Below are positions 1 to 7,628 of a stretch of DNA of 64,000 nt, one piece after another (position 1 is the stretch's first letter; every line of letters starts with the position of its first letter). The notes below the pieces were generated by a model that was not told the origin of the DNA, did not search any database, and worked only from the letters and a program-made list of their open reading frames with translations. A program made the position numbers and the translations under genes. This stretch comes from Halomonas nitroreducens. Its GTDB lineage: Bacteria > Pseudomonadota > Gammaproteobacteria > Pseudomonadales > Halomonadaceae. Location: positions 62,001-126,000 of the forward strand of contig NZ_RXNS01000007.1 in assembly GCF_003966155.1 (NCBI RefSeq). The letters run 5' to 3'.

Positions 1-884
1 CCCAGGCCATGTATCGGGCCAAGCAGCGGGGCCGCAACACCTTCCATGTCTTCGACCCCGCCCTCGACCGGGAGCTGCAGGTCCGCCAGGAACAGCGGCA
101 GCGCTTCTCGGCGGCGCTGGCCGGGCACGAGCTATGCCTGCACTACCAGCCCCAGGTCGACATCACCGATGGTCGCGTGGTGGGGGTCGAAGCGCTGGTC
201 CGCTGGCAGCATCCGGAGCAGGGCCTGCTGGCACCGGGGCGCTTCCTGCCCATGATCGAGGGCTCGCCACTGGAGACCGCCCTCGGCGAGTGGGTGCTCG
301 ACGCGGCCCTGGCCCAGCTCGCCGCCTGGCAGCGAGAGGGCATCGACCTGCCGGTCCACGTCAATATCAGCCCGTCACACCTGCTGTCCGGCGACTTCGG
401 CGAGCGACTCTCCGGGCTGCTGGCGCGGCATCGCCGGGTGCCGGCTCGCCGACTGAAGCTCGAGGTCCTCGAGACCGCGGCCATGCACGACATCCAGGCG
501 GCCCAGGCGACCATGGAGCACTGTCAGTCCCTGGGAATCGATTTCGCCATCGACGACTTCGGCACCGGTTTTTCGTCCCTGACCAACCTGCGCCGGCTGC
601 CGGTGGACCTGATCAAGATCGACCAGAGCTTCGTGTGCGGCATGCTGGAAGACCCCGATGACCGGGCCATCGTCGAAAGCGTGGTGTACATGGCCCGGCG
701 TTTCGGGCGTCCCTTGCTGGCCGAGGGCGTGGAGACGCTCGAGCACGCCCGCGCCCTGATGGCGCTGGGCTGTCCGCTGGCCCAGGGCTACGGCATCGCC
801 AGGCCCATGCCGGCGTCGCGGTTGCCAGCCTGGCTGCAGGCCTGGACGGCGCGCACCGACTGGCATGCCATCGGAATGTCATGA
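1..884 (+). CDS. GGDEF-EAL protein, C-terminal part (5' end outside window)
   Basis: The reading frame is open from the left edge (first full codon at 3) and ends with TGA at 882-884, so only the C-terminus is visible. It begins with the last helix of a GGDEF domain (AMYRAKQRGRN) and continues into a complete EAL domain with VEALVRW, the NISPSHL asparagine, IDDFGTGFSSL, LIKIDQSF and EGVE motifs. The catalytic Glu, the Asp pair and the Lys of c-di-GMP phosphodiesterases are all present, so the EAL half is probably active. Sensor domains and the GGDEF signature lie upstream and cannot be judged. It is the first of nine c-di-GMP-related genes in the window. Confidence 0.93.
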   Translation, partial: QAMYRAKQRGRNTFHVFDPALDRELQVRQEQRQRFSAALAGHELCLHYQPQVDITDGRVVGVEALVRWQHPEQGLLAPGRFLPMIEGSPLETALGEWVLDAALAQLAAWQREGIDLPVHVNISPSHLLSGDFGERLSGLLARHRRVPARRLKLEVLETAAMHDIQAAQATMEHCQSLGIDFAIDDFGTGFSSLTNLRRLPVDLIKIDQSFVCGMLEDPDDRAIVESVVYMARRFGRPLLAEGVETLEHARALMALGCPLAQGYGIARPMPASRLPAWLQAWTARTDWHAIGMS

Positions 885-958
885 AGTCCTGATGCAAGAT
901 GTTGCAAATGGCGCGCCTCGGGTCGCCAGCATCATCTTGTCAGACACAGGACCCCCTC

Positions 959-1374
959 ATGCGGCTTCTCGATCGAATGACCATTCGGCTCAGCTGGTGC
1001 CTGGTGCTGGTGGCCTGCAGCGGCATCCTCCTCGGTACCGGTGCCCTCGGTCTTTACGCCAACCAGCATGGTCGTGACGCCTTCCAGAGTCTGCGCGAGG
1101 TCAATGTGCAGCAGTCCCGGGCACTCAATCAGGCCTATATCGCGACCCTGCGCGCCCAGGTGGCCATGGATCGCGCCGCCCATCTGCTGCGGGTGCCCTC
1201 CTTCGATCACCCCGGGCCGGTCATCGAACGGGCGGACGCCCACCTGGCCGAGGCCAAGGCAAGGCGGCCTTCGAGCGCTTCAGGGCCATGCCGGCCGCCC
1301 CCGGGCAGGCGGAGGCGGTGGATGCCCCGGTTGCCCGCTTCCAGTCGCTGTACAGCCCCGGTCTTCGTGCCGCT
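959..1374 (+). pseudogene. Methyl-accepting chemotaxis protein remnant (N-terminal fragment)
   Basis: Starting at ATG 959 the translation MRLLDRMTIRLSW, a hydrophobic segment, then LREVNVQQSRALNQAYIATL closely resembles the N-terminus of the intact MCP at 37023 ([33 protein letters not shown]). It therefore represents TM1 and the first part of a four-helix ligand-binding domain. Near 1260 the frame shifts: the homologous reading continues as KAAFERFRAMPAAPG in the next frame, and similarity fades after about 1370. HAMP and signalling domains are missing. The sequence is a truncated, frameshifted gene and not a functional receptor. No sigma-28 promoter is visible before it. Confidence 0.75.
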
Positions 1375-1483
1375 GATGACGCTCTCCCTGGCGCTGCACC
1401 GGGTGCGTCCGCAGGCGGGATGCACGGCCCTCGATGTCGCCAACGTGCTGGCGGAGCTCAAGGGTCAGGCCAAGCGCCAGCCC
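1375..1483 (+). repeat. Direct repeat copy A (gene-end fragment, family unknown)
   Basis: This stretch is about 80% identical by eye, over 95 aligned bases, to 3559-3664. In the frame that closes with TGA at 1514-1516 it encodes RPQAGCTALDVANVLAELKG; the second copy encodes RPQAERRALDIATVLAVRKG. Conservation of the reading frame and clustering of differences at third positions suggest both are remnants of the 3' part of a coding gene. I do not recognise the family. The two copies flank the diguanylate cyclase gene at 1571-3265. Confidence 0.6.
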
Positions 1484-1570
1484 GGCAACAGCCTCTTTGT
1501 CGATCGTCGGCAATGAGCCGGAGCGGCTCCCCTGCCCGAGCATCATCGTTTCCGCAGCGGCCAGGGCTGG

Positions 1571-3265
1571 CTACCAGCGGGTCGCCACTCGGTCCCGGCC
1601 TTCATGCTTGGCCTGATACATGGCAGCATCGGCCCGCCTGATGAGCGCTTCGAGGCTTGCGTCGGATGCCTTGAAGCCTGTCAGGCCGATACTCACCGTG
1701 AAATGAAAGGGCAATGCCTCGGCGGCGATCGCCCTCTCGGCGATCTGAATACGCAGCCGCTGGGCTACGCCCTCCGCCACCTCGGGTGACATGTTCGGCA
1801 TGATGACCATGAACTCCTCCCCGCTCGTGCGGCAGGGCAGGTCATCGTCGCGAAGCTTGCCTTTCAGGGTGTCGGCCAGCAGGCACAGGGCCTTGTCGCC
1901 CTCGGCATGCCCGAAGGTGTCGTTGATGGCCTTGAAGCGGTCGATATCGATCATCAGCAAGGCGGCGGGAGACTCCCCTGCCTTCACCGCGGCGGCAACT
2001 TTCCGCGCGTTTTCATCGAAGGCTCGGCGGTTGGCCAGGCCGGTCAAGGCATCGGTGCTGGCCTGAAGCGCCCAATCCGCCTCCCGACGCTTCTGCCGGG
2101 TGATGTCGCGGTAGCCCCAGAGGTGCCCCCGATGCCGCTGGTCGACGATCACCGGCGTATAGCAACGCTCCAGGAAGCGGTCATCCGCCATGGCGAGGAT
2201 GTCTCGCGCCTGGCCCTGTTCCCCGGCCACCAGCGCTTCGATGCGCGCCACGAAACGCTCCGGGTCCCGGAAGGCGGGCTTGGCGGCATGCGCCGCCTCC
2301 CGGCAGTCCATGCCCACCAGGGTGTCGGGCAGGGCGTCGATCGCGAAGATATCGCAGAAGGCCTGATTGGCGACGATGACGTTCCGACGTTCATCCTCGA
2401 GGAGCAGACCCACATCCAGGCTCTCGATGACCACTTCCAGCTGACGCTTGGCGAGCAGCTGCGCATGCTCCAGGTCCTTGCGCCTCGTGATATCGAGCTC
2501 GCCCATCACGATCATCGCCCGGGAGGTCTTCGGGTCGGTGGTACGGCAGAGGTCGAGATGATGCCAGCGGCTGTCGCCCTTGACGCGCATGACCGCCTCC
2601 AGCAAGCAGTTCGCCTGGTGCTCCAGCCGCTGCAGTAGCTGCCGGGCCTGGTCGGGATCCTCGAACGCGTCGACGAAGGAGGCGTTGCCCCGCTCGAGCT
2701 CGAGGGCGGCAGGGTTGCGAACCAGCAGTTGGCCCGCGGCGTCGAAGACCGACACCATCAGGGGGATATGCCGCACGGCTTCCAGGGCACGCAGGCTGGA
2801 GGCATCCAGCAGGATATCGCTCTCCAGCCCCTCGACCAGCATCTCGATTCGCCCATCCTCCAGGGGGAGGCCGCTGCAGCGACAGTGCAGGGAGACGGCC
2901 TGGCCCCCAGGATAGAAGGTCCAGTGCTCATCGATATGCTCCCCTCGTTGCAGCCGGGAACGGTAATCCGCCAGCCGCTGCCGGGAGGCATCGCTCATCG
3001 TCGAGGACCAGTCGCGGTCGAGCAGTGCATCAATCGTCGGCGCATTCCAGAGCCGGAGCGCGGCCGCATTGGCATAGTGCATGCGCTCCCGCTCGATATC
3101 GAATATCCACACCGGGGTCTGAAGCCGGTCGAGCAGGGGCTCGGGGGGAGGCTGGTCCGGCAAGGAAAGATGATGGCTCGACGTCATGATGAGGGCACAA
3201 GGATGCGGCGTGGTGTCATGTGGTGTCCCCGTCGTGGGCCCTTGTTTCATCTCTATCGGCGGCAC
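1571..3265 (-). CDS. PAS-PAS-PAS-GGDEF diguanylate cyclase with SGEEF signature
   Basis: A putative soluble diguanylate cyclase of up to 564 residues. Three PAS-like segments lie at roughly 45-150, 165-270 and 280-400 (for example TPVWIFDIERERMHYANAAAL and LDVGLLLEDERRNVIVANQAF), followed by a GGDEF domain at about 400-560 with DALTGLANRRAF and MIDIDRFKAINDTFGHAEGD. The active-site signature is SGEEF (481-485), in which the first glycine is serine; some SGDEF-type proteins are known to remain active. No transmembrane helix is evident. The start is uncertain: the longest frame begins with GTG at 3265, whereas ATG at 3187 (MTSSHHLSLP) begins just before the first PAS; neither has a strong Shine-Dalgarno. 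It is transcribed alone and flanked by the repeated fragments. Confidence 0.88.
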   Translation of the reverse strand: MPPIEMKQGPTTGTPHDTTPHPCALIMTSSHHLSLPDQPPPEPLLDRLQTPVWIFDIERERMHYANAAALRLWNAPTIDALLDRDWSSTMSDASRQRLADYRSRLQRGEHIDEHWTFYPGGQAVSLHCRCSGLPLEDGRIEMLVEGLESDILLDASSLRALEAVRHIPLMVSVFDAAGQLLVRNPAALELERGNASFVDAFEDPDQARQLLQRLEHQANCLLEAVMRVKGDSRWHHLDLCRTTDPKTSRAMIVMGELDITRRKDLEHAQLLAKRQLEVVIESLDVGLLLEDERRNVIVANQAFCDIFAIDALPDTLVGMDCREAAHAAKPAFRDPERFVARIEALVAGEQGQARDILAMADDRFLERCYTPVIVDQRHRGHLWGYRDITRQKRREADWALQASTDALTGLANRRAFDENARKVAAAVKAGESPAALLMIDIDRFKAINDTFGHAEGDKALCLLADTLKGKLRDDDLPCRTSGEEFMVIMPNMSPEVAEGVAQRLRIQIAERAIAAEALPFHFTVSIGLTGFKASDASLEALIRRADAAMYQAKHEGRDRVATRW

Positions 3266-3682
3266 ACCTGGCGAGTTGAGTGAATCCGCGAATCAAACGC
3301 CAGGCGCGGTGACTGGAAGGCGGTTAGCACCTCTTCCCAACGTATGGCGAGATGCGCGCCGGAGCAAGGCCAGGGGAGCGCATGACGCCCTAGGAAGGTC
3401 GACTGAAGTATTCATCATTCGGCCATCTCCTACCATCGCGCCAGCGAGCATACCTTGTGTCAGGTCATCCTTGCCGATGGTAACCGGAAGCGGGGAGCGG
3501 CTTCGCCGTGCTGATGGTTACCCTGGGGGTGACGGCGAGGGCCTGTCCTCCCGGCGCGGATGACGCCCATTGGCGCCGCTCCGGATGCGTCCCCAGGCGG
3601 AACGCCGGGCCCTCGATATCGCCACTGTGCTGGCGGTGCGCAAGGGGCAGATCAGGCGCCAGCCATGGCCCCGCCGCTTATA
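3266..3682. other. Intergenic region between divergent c-di-GMP genes
   Basis: About 420 bases without a convincing gene. It must hold the promoter of the minus-strand diguanylate cyclase, although no clear sigma-70 or sigma-28 match is visible. Near its right end lies copy B of the gene-fragment repeat. An open frame runs through 3508-3792 into the CBS gene, but its amino-acid composition is not protein-like before the ATG at 3793. Confidence 0.5.
3559..3664 (+). repeat. Direct repeat copy B (gene-end fragment, family unknown)
   Basis: Second copy of the fragment at 1375-1483, in the same orientation. After the shared GATGACGC the alignment needs one small gap and then runs gap-free for about 95 bases. 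The encoded peptide RPQAERRALDIATVLAVRKG matches copy A in frame, but no start codon or complete gene accompanies it. It ends just before the FNR-like palindrome and sigma-28 promoter of the next gene. Confidence 0.6.
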
Positions 3683-3696
3683 TTGATTGCCATCAA
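3683..3696. promoter_or_regulatory. Perfect FNR/Anr-type box
   Basis: TTGAT-TGCC-ATCAA matches the FNR/Anr consensus TTGATN4ATCAA exactly and sits within a longer perfect palindrome, TATATTGAT/ATCAATATA (3679-3700). It lies immediately upstream of the sigma-28-like -35 at 3708, centred roughly 50 bases before the expected start of transcription. Oxygen-responsive control of the downstream c-di-GMP gene is inferred from this match alone. Confidence 0.6.
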
Positions 3697-3707
3697 TATA
3701 TGCAGGC

Positions 3708-3734
3708 TAAAGTTTTTCCCTCGCATGCCGAAGT
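3708..3734 (+). promoter_or_regulatory. Sigma-28 promoter for CBS-PAS-GGDEF-EAL gene
   Basis: TAAAGTTT at 3708-3715, 11 bases, then GCCGAAGT at 3727-3734. The -35 is a perfect FliA match and the -10 keeps GCCGA. It lies 58 bases before the ATG at 3793. Confidence 0.65.
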
Positions 3735-3792
3735 ACTAGCGTTGATAGTTTGGCGATGCGCCTCAAGGCGCCAACTGGACCGAGGCACCGAG

Positions 3793-6306
3793 ATGCAAGA
3801 CGTCCCCATCGAACGGATCATGCAGGCCGGCCTGTTGAGCTGCGCGCCGGAGACGCCGCTGCGCGAGGCCGCCGAGTGCATGGCCCAGCGCTGCTGCAGC
3901 TCCATCCTGGTGATGGAGGCCGGCCACGCCCTGGGCATCTGGACCGAGCAGGACAGTCTGGCCGTCGACTTCGCCGACCCCTTGTCGGTGTGCCGGCCCA
4001 TCTCGGCGGTGATGAGCCACCCCGTGGCCAGCCTGCACCGGACCACCCCGGTGAGCGAGGCGGCCATGCGCTTCACCGTCGAGCGATACCGCCACTTCCT
4101 GGTGGTGGACGACCACGCGCGGCCGCTGGGGATCGTCTCCCAGAGCGACGTGGCCCTGAACCAGGGGCTGGAGCCCTACCTGCGGCTGCGCGAGGTGAGC
4201 AGTGCCATGCGCCAGACGCCCATGGTACTGGGCGCCGGGACGAGCCTGGCCGAGGCGGCCCGCAGGATGCGCGAGGACGGTGAGGATGCCGCCGTGGTGG
4301 GCAGCGACGCCGAGGGGCTCGGCATCCTCACCGAGCGCGACCTGGTACGCTTCGTCGCCCGCCACCCGGGCAATGCGCCGATCGGCGAGCTGGCCAGCCG
4401 CCCGCTGCTGACGATCCGGGCCGACGATGCCCTGATCCAGGCCCGGGACCTGTTGATCGACCAGGGCGTACGCCACCTGGCAGTGCTGGACGAGAACGGC
4501 CACCTGGCCGGGCTGGTGGGCTTTCGGGACATTCTCGCCGGTGCCGAGCATGGCTACTTGCAGGACCTGCGCGACGCCCTCGAACAGCGCGACCAGGCGC
4601 TGGCCCGATCCCGCGAGCACCTGCAGCTGGCCGAGCGGGTCATCGAGGCCTCCCTGGAAGGCATCATCATCACCGATCCCCAGACGCGTATCGAATTCGT
4701 CAATCCGGCCTTCACCCACATGACCGGCTACCGCCTCGAGGAAGTGGCGGGCCACACCCCGGCGATCCTCTCCTCCGGGCGCCATGATGCGGCCTTCTAT
4801 CGCGAGATGTGGCAGACCCTGCAGGAGCAGGGGTTCTGGCGCGGCGAGATCTGGAACCGCCGCAAGAACGGCGAGCTCTACCTGGAGCTGCTGACCATCT
4901 CCGCAATCCGCAACGAGGCCGGCGAGGTCGGCCACTACGCGGCGCTGTTCACCGACATCACCCATATCCGCGAGAACGAGGAGCAGGTGCGGCGGCTGGC
5001 CTACTACGATGCCCTGACTCGCCTGCCCAATCGTCGCCTGCTGGAGGACCGGCTCGCTCACGGCATCCACCATGCCCACCGCCACGCCCAGCGGCTGGCC
5101 GTGCTGTTCCTCGACCTGGATCACTTCAAGCAGGTCAACGACTCCCTGGGCCATGCCCTGGGTGACGAGCTGCTGGTGCGAGTCACCGAGCGCCTGCAGG
5201 GTCACCTGCGCGAGGATGACACCCTGGCGCGGCTGGGCGGCGACGAGTTCATCGTGCTGCTGCCCGACGTCATGGAGATCGACGAGGTGACCCGGGTGGC
5301 CCGGCGCCTGATCGAGTCGGTGAGTGCGCCCTTCGAGCTGGGCAAGCATCGCTTCCGGGTGGGCTGCAGCGTGGGCATCAGCCTCTACCCCGATGACGGG
5401 GACAGCGACGAGATACTGCTCAAGCGGGCCGACGCCGCCATGTACCGTGCCAAGCAGGAGGGGCGCAACACCTATCGCCTCTTCAAGGCGGAGATGCACC
5501 GCCAGGATCACCACAACCTGGCGCTGGAGACCGCGCTGCGCAACACCGCGGAGAGCGGCGAGGGGCTCTCCGTGCACTACCAGCCGCTGTTCGACCGCGA
5601 CAGCGGCTCGCTCCAGGGCGCCGAAGCGCTGCTGCGCTGGACCCATCCCGACTTCGGGACGGTGTCGCCGGGCGAGTTCATCCCCCTGGCCGAGCGTTCC
5701 GGGCTGATTCTGCCCCTGGGCCGACGGCTGATGCAGCTGGTGGGGGGGCAGCTCCGCGACTGGCTCGATGCCGGCCTCGCGCCGCCGCGGGTGGCGATCA
5801 ACCTCTCCGCCCGCCAGTTCTGGCAGAGCGACCTGGTGGCCGAGGTCGCCGACCTCTACGCGACGTATCGCCTCCCGGCCGGCCAGATCGGCTTCGAGCT
5901 CACCGAGAGCACCCTGCTCGACAAGCACCAGCAGGCCGCCGCCACTCTCGAGGCGCTGCGCACTCTGGGCTGCTATATCGCCATCGACGATTTCGGCACC
6001 GGCTATTCCTCGCTGAGCTACCTGCAGGAGCTGCCGGTCACCAGCCTCAAGCTCGACCGCTCCTTCATCCACGGCCTCGGCCAGTCCCGGGGCAGTACCG
6101 CGATCCTCGCGGCGGTGACGGGGCTGGCCCGGGAGCTCGGGCTGCAGGTGGTGGCCGAGGGCGTGGAGACCGAGGCCCAGCTCGCGGCACTCGGCGAGTA
6201 TCACGTGACCCTGATCCAGGGCTTCCTCACCGGCCGGCCGGTGCCGGCGGATGCCTTCGCGGCCGCCTACCTGGCCCGGGAGCCCCAGAGCGAGAACTCC
6301 GGGTGA
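3793..6306 (+). CDS. CBS(x4)-PAS-GGDEF-EAL bifunctional c-di-GMP protein
   Basis: An 837-residue cytoplasmic protein. Two Bateman modules (four CBS motifs, about residues 1-255, e.g. ERIMQAGLLSCAPETPLREA and SVTASLA-like repeats ending GLVGFRDILAG) are followed by a PAS domain (about 280-395, FVNPAFTHMTGYRLEEV), a GGDEF domain with intact GGDEF at 482-486, and an EAL domain with EAL at 611-613 and AIDDFGTGYSSLSYL. Both catalytic signatures are complete. CBS pairs usually bind adenine nucleotides, so energy status is a plausible input. The start ATG at 3793 is chosen because GAGG precedes it by 7 bases and the CBS fold begins directly after. The upstream sigma-28 promoter and FNR box suggest co-expression with flagella under oxygen control. 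Confidence 0.92.
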   Translation: MQDVPIERIMQAGLLSCAPETPLREAAECMAQRCCSSILVMEAGHALGIWTEQDSLAVDFADPLSVCRPISAVMSHPVASLHRTTPVSEAAMRFTVERYRHFLVVDDHARPLGIVSQSDVALNQGLEPYLRLREVSSAMRQTPMVLGAGTSLAEAARRMREDGEDAAVVGSDAEGLGILTERDLVRFVARHPGNAPIGELASRPLLTIRADDALIQARDLLIDQGVRHLAVLDENGHLAGLVGFRDILAGAEHGYLQDLRDALEQRDQALARSREHLQLAERVIEASLEGIIITDPQTRIEFVNPAFTHMTGYRLEEVAGHTPAILSSGRHDAAFYREMWQTLQEQGFWRGEIWNRRKNGELYLELLTISAIRNEAGEVGHYAALFTDITHIRENEEQVRRLAYYDALTRLPNRRLLEDRLAHGIHHAHRHAQRLAVLFLDLDHFKQVNDSLGHALGDELLVRVTERLQGHLREDDTLARLGGDEFIVLLPDVMEIDEVTRVARRLIESVSAPFELGKHRFRVGCSVGISLYPDDGDSDEILLKRADAAMYRAKQEGRNTYRLFKAEMHRQDHHNLALETALRNTAESGEGLSVHYQPLFDRDSGSLQGAEALLRWTHPDFGTVSPGEFIPLAERSGLILPLGRRLMQLVGGQLRDWLDAGLAPPRVAINLSARQFWQSDLVAEVADLYATYRLPAGQIGFELTESTLLDKHQQAAATLEALRTLGCYIAIDDFGTGYSSLSYLQELPVTSLKLDRSFIHGLGQSRGSTAILAAVTGLARELGLQVVAEGVETEAQLAALGEYHVTLIQGFLTGRPVPADAFAAAYLAREPQSENSG

Positions 6307-6328
6307 GCGACATGGCGGGCTGACACCC

Positions 6329-7432
6329 CTAGCGTTTCAGCCGGCCCAGGAAGTCGTTGATATCCAGCAGCTCCGGGGTGTCGTTGCCGGTGCTCGGGGC
6401 GGTGTCAGGGGGCGCCGGCGCCGCAGGCGCGCGGCGTCGGGGGGAGGGGGCCGGCGGTGCCTGGGGATCCCCGGCCACCGCCAGGCCGGTGGCGACGATG
6501 GTGACCCGCAGGCTGTCCTGCATCGCCATGTCCAGGGCCGTGCCCACCACCACCCGGGCTTCCGCGTCGGCGAAGGCCGCCACCCGGCGGCCCACTTCGT
6601 CGAACTCGGCCAGCGACAGGTCCGGGCCGGCGGTGATGCTGACCAGCACGCCGGCGGCCTCGGTCAGGTCGGTGGCCTCCAGCAGGGGGTGCTCCACCGC
6701 CGCCTGGATCGCCGCCTCGACCCGCGCCTCGCCCCGGCCCTCGCCGGTGCCGATCCGGGCACGTCCCGGGTGGCGCATCACCGCGGCCACATCGGCGAAG
6801 TCGATATTGATCAGGCCGGGATGGGTGATCACCTCGGCGATGCCGCTCACCGCCTCGCGCAGCACCTCGTTGACCGCGGCGAAGGCGCGCATCATCGAGG
6901 CGCCGGGGCCGAGGGTGGGCAGCAGCCGGTCGTTGGGCACCACCACCAGGGAGTCGACCCGCTCGGCGAGGGTGGCGATGCCCGCCACTGCGGCCTGGCG
7001 ACGCCGGGCGCCTTCGAAGGTGAAGGGCCGGGTCACCACGGCCACGGTCAACAGATCCATCTCCCGGGCCAGCTCGGCGATCACTGGCGTGGCGCCGCTG
7101 CCGGTACCGCCGCCCATGCCGGCCATCAAAAACAACATGTCGGCGCCGGCCAGCCGGGCGCGCAGCCGGTCGCGGCTCTCCTCGGCGGCCTGCCGGCCGA
7201 CCTCGGGGTCGGCGCCGGCGCCCAGGCCGTGGGTAGTGCCGCCGCCGATGGCCAGGGCGGCCGGTTGCGGCAGGGTCTCCAGCGCCTGGCGGTCGGTGTT
7301 CACGCCGATGACGTCGATGCCCTCAAGGCGGGCGGTGTCGAGCAGGTGACGAACGGCATTGCCGCCGCCACCGCCCACGCCCACGACCTTGAGGGCAGCG
7401 GGGTATTCCTCGGGATGCTGCGGGTCACTCAT
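6329..7432 (-). CDS. FtsZ-like GTPase, second paralogue outside a division cluster
   Basis: A 367-residue tubulin/FtsZ homologue. The N-terminal GTPase domain contains [23 protein letters not shown] (45-52) and the tubulin signature GGGTGSG (107-113). The T7 loop reads NIDFAD (209-214), so the aspartates needed for GTP hydrolysis are retained. A Pro/Ala-rich linker (about 322-352) leads to a C-terminal peptide, [13 protein letters not shown], which resembles the FtsZ tail that binds FtsA and ZipA. Neighbours are c-di-GMP and chemotaxis genes, not ftsQA or murein genes, so this is probably an additional copy to a normal ftsZ elsewhere. ATG 7432 is preferred because the homology begins there; the frame extends upstream without protein-like sequence. 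A sigma-28-like promoter lies 57 bases upstream. Confidence 0.9.
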   Translation of the reverse strand: MSDPQHPEEYPAALKVVGVGGGGGNAVRHLLDTARLEGIDVIGVNTDRQALETLPQPAALAIGGGTTHGLGAGADPEVGRQAAEESRDRLRARLAGADMLFLMAGMGGGTGSGATPVIAELAREMDLLTVAVVTRPFTFEGARRRQAAVAGIATLAERVDSLVVVPNDRLLPTLGPGASMMRAFAAVNEVLREAVSGIAEVITHPGLINIDFADVAAVMRHPGRARIGTGEGRGEARVEAAIQAAVEHPLLEATDLTEAAGVLVSITAGPDLSLAEFDEVGRRVAAFADAEARVVVGTALDMAMQDSLRVTIVATGLAVAGDPQAPPAPSPRRRAPAAPAPPDTAPSTGNDTPELLDINDFLGRLKR

Positions 7433-7488
7433 ACGGGCCTGCGTTGCCGGTGGGTGGACGACCTGTGGCGTCAATGGCCACCTCCTCA

Positions 7489-7515
7489 TCATCGGCCATT
7501 ACGTCGGGGTCTTTA
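7489..7515 (-). promoter_or_regulatory. Sigma-28 promoter for the ftsZ-like gene
   Basis: Read on the minus strand: TAAA (7515-7512), 15 bases, then GCCGATGA (7496-7489). Spacing and core bases match FliA promoters. It is back to back with the MCP promoter at 7531-7557, so a single intergenic region would fire both genes. Confidence 0.6.
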
Positions 7516-7530
7516 AATGCCTGTCCCCGT

Positions 7531-7557
7531 TCAAGTCCGCAGGGGGCAGGCCGATAA
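7531..7557 (+). promoter_or_regulatory. Sigma-28 promoter for MCP gene
   Basis: TCAAGTCC at 7531-7538, 11 bases, then a perfect GCCGATAA at 7550-7557. It lies 71 bases before the ATG at 7629. Confidence 0.75.
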
Positions 7558-7628
7558 ACCGAGGGTCGCCGGCGCCTGGCACCCGGGCCCGGCCGAGAAG
7601 GAAAAACTCCCCATCCACGAGAGTGATC

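Noticed and set aside
3508..3792. Upstream in-frame extension of the CBS protein
   Set aside because: It crosses the repeat, the FNR box and the sigma-28 promoter, and its residues do not resemble a protein domain.
3763..6204. Long minus-strand open frame opposite the CBS-PAS-GGDEF-EAL gene
   Set aside because: Same cause: composition is not protein-like, and the plus-strand domains are unambiguous.
7504..7530. CGGGG and CCCCG around 7504-7530 as another GGGACAGACCCC-type repeat
   Set aside because: The halves are far apart, the centre does not match, and the stretch is better explained by two divergent promoters.
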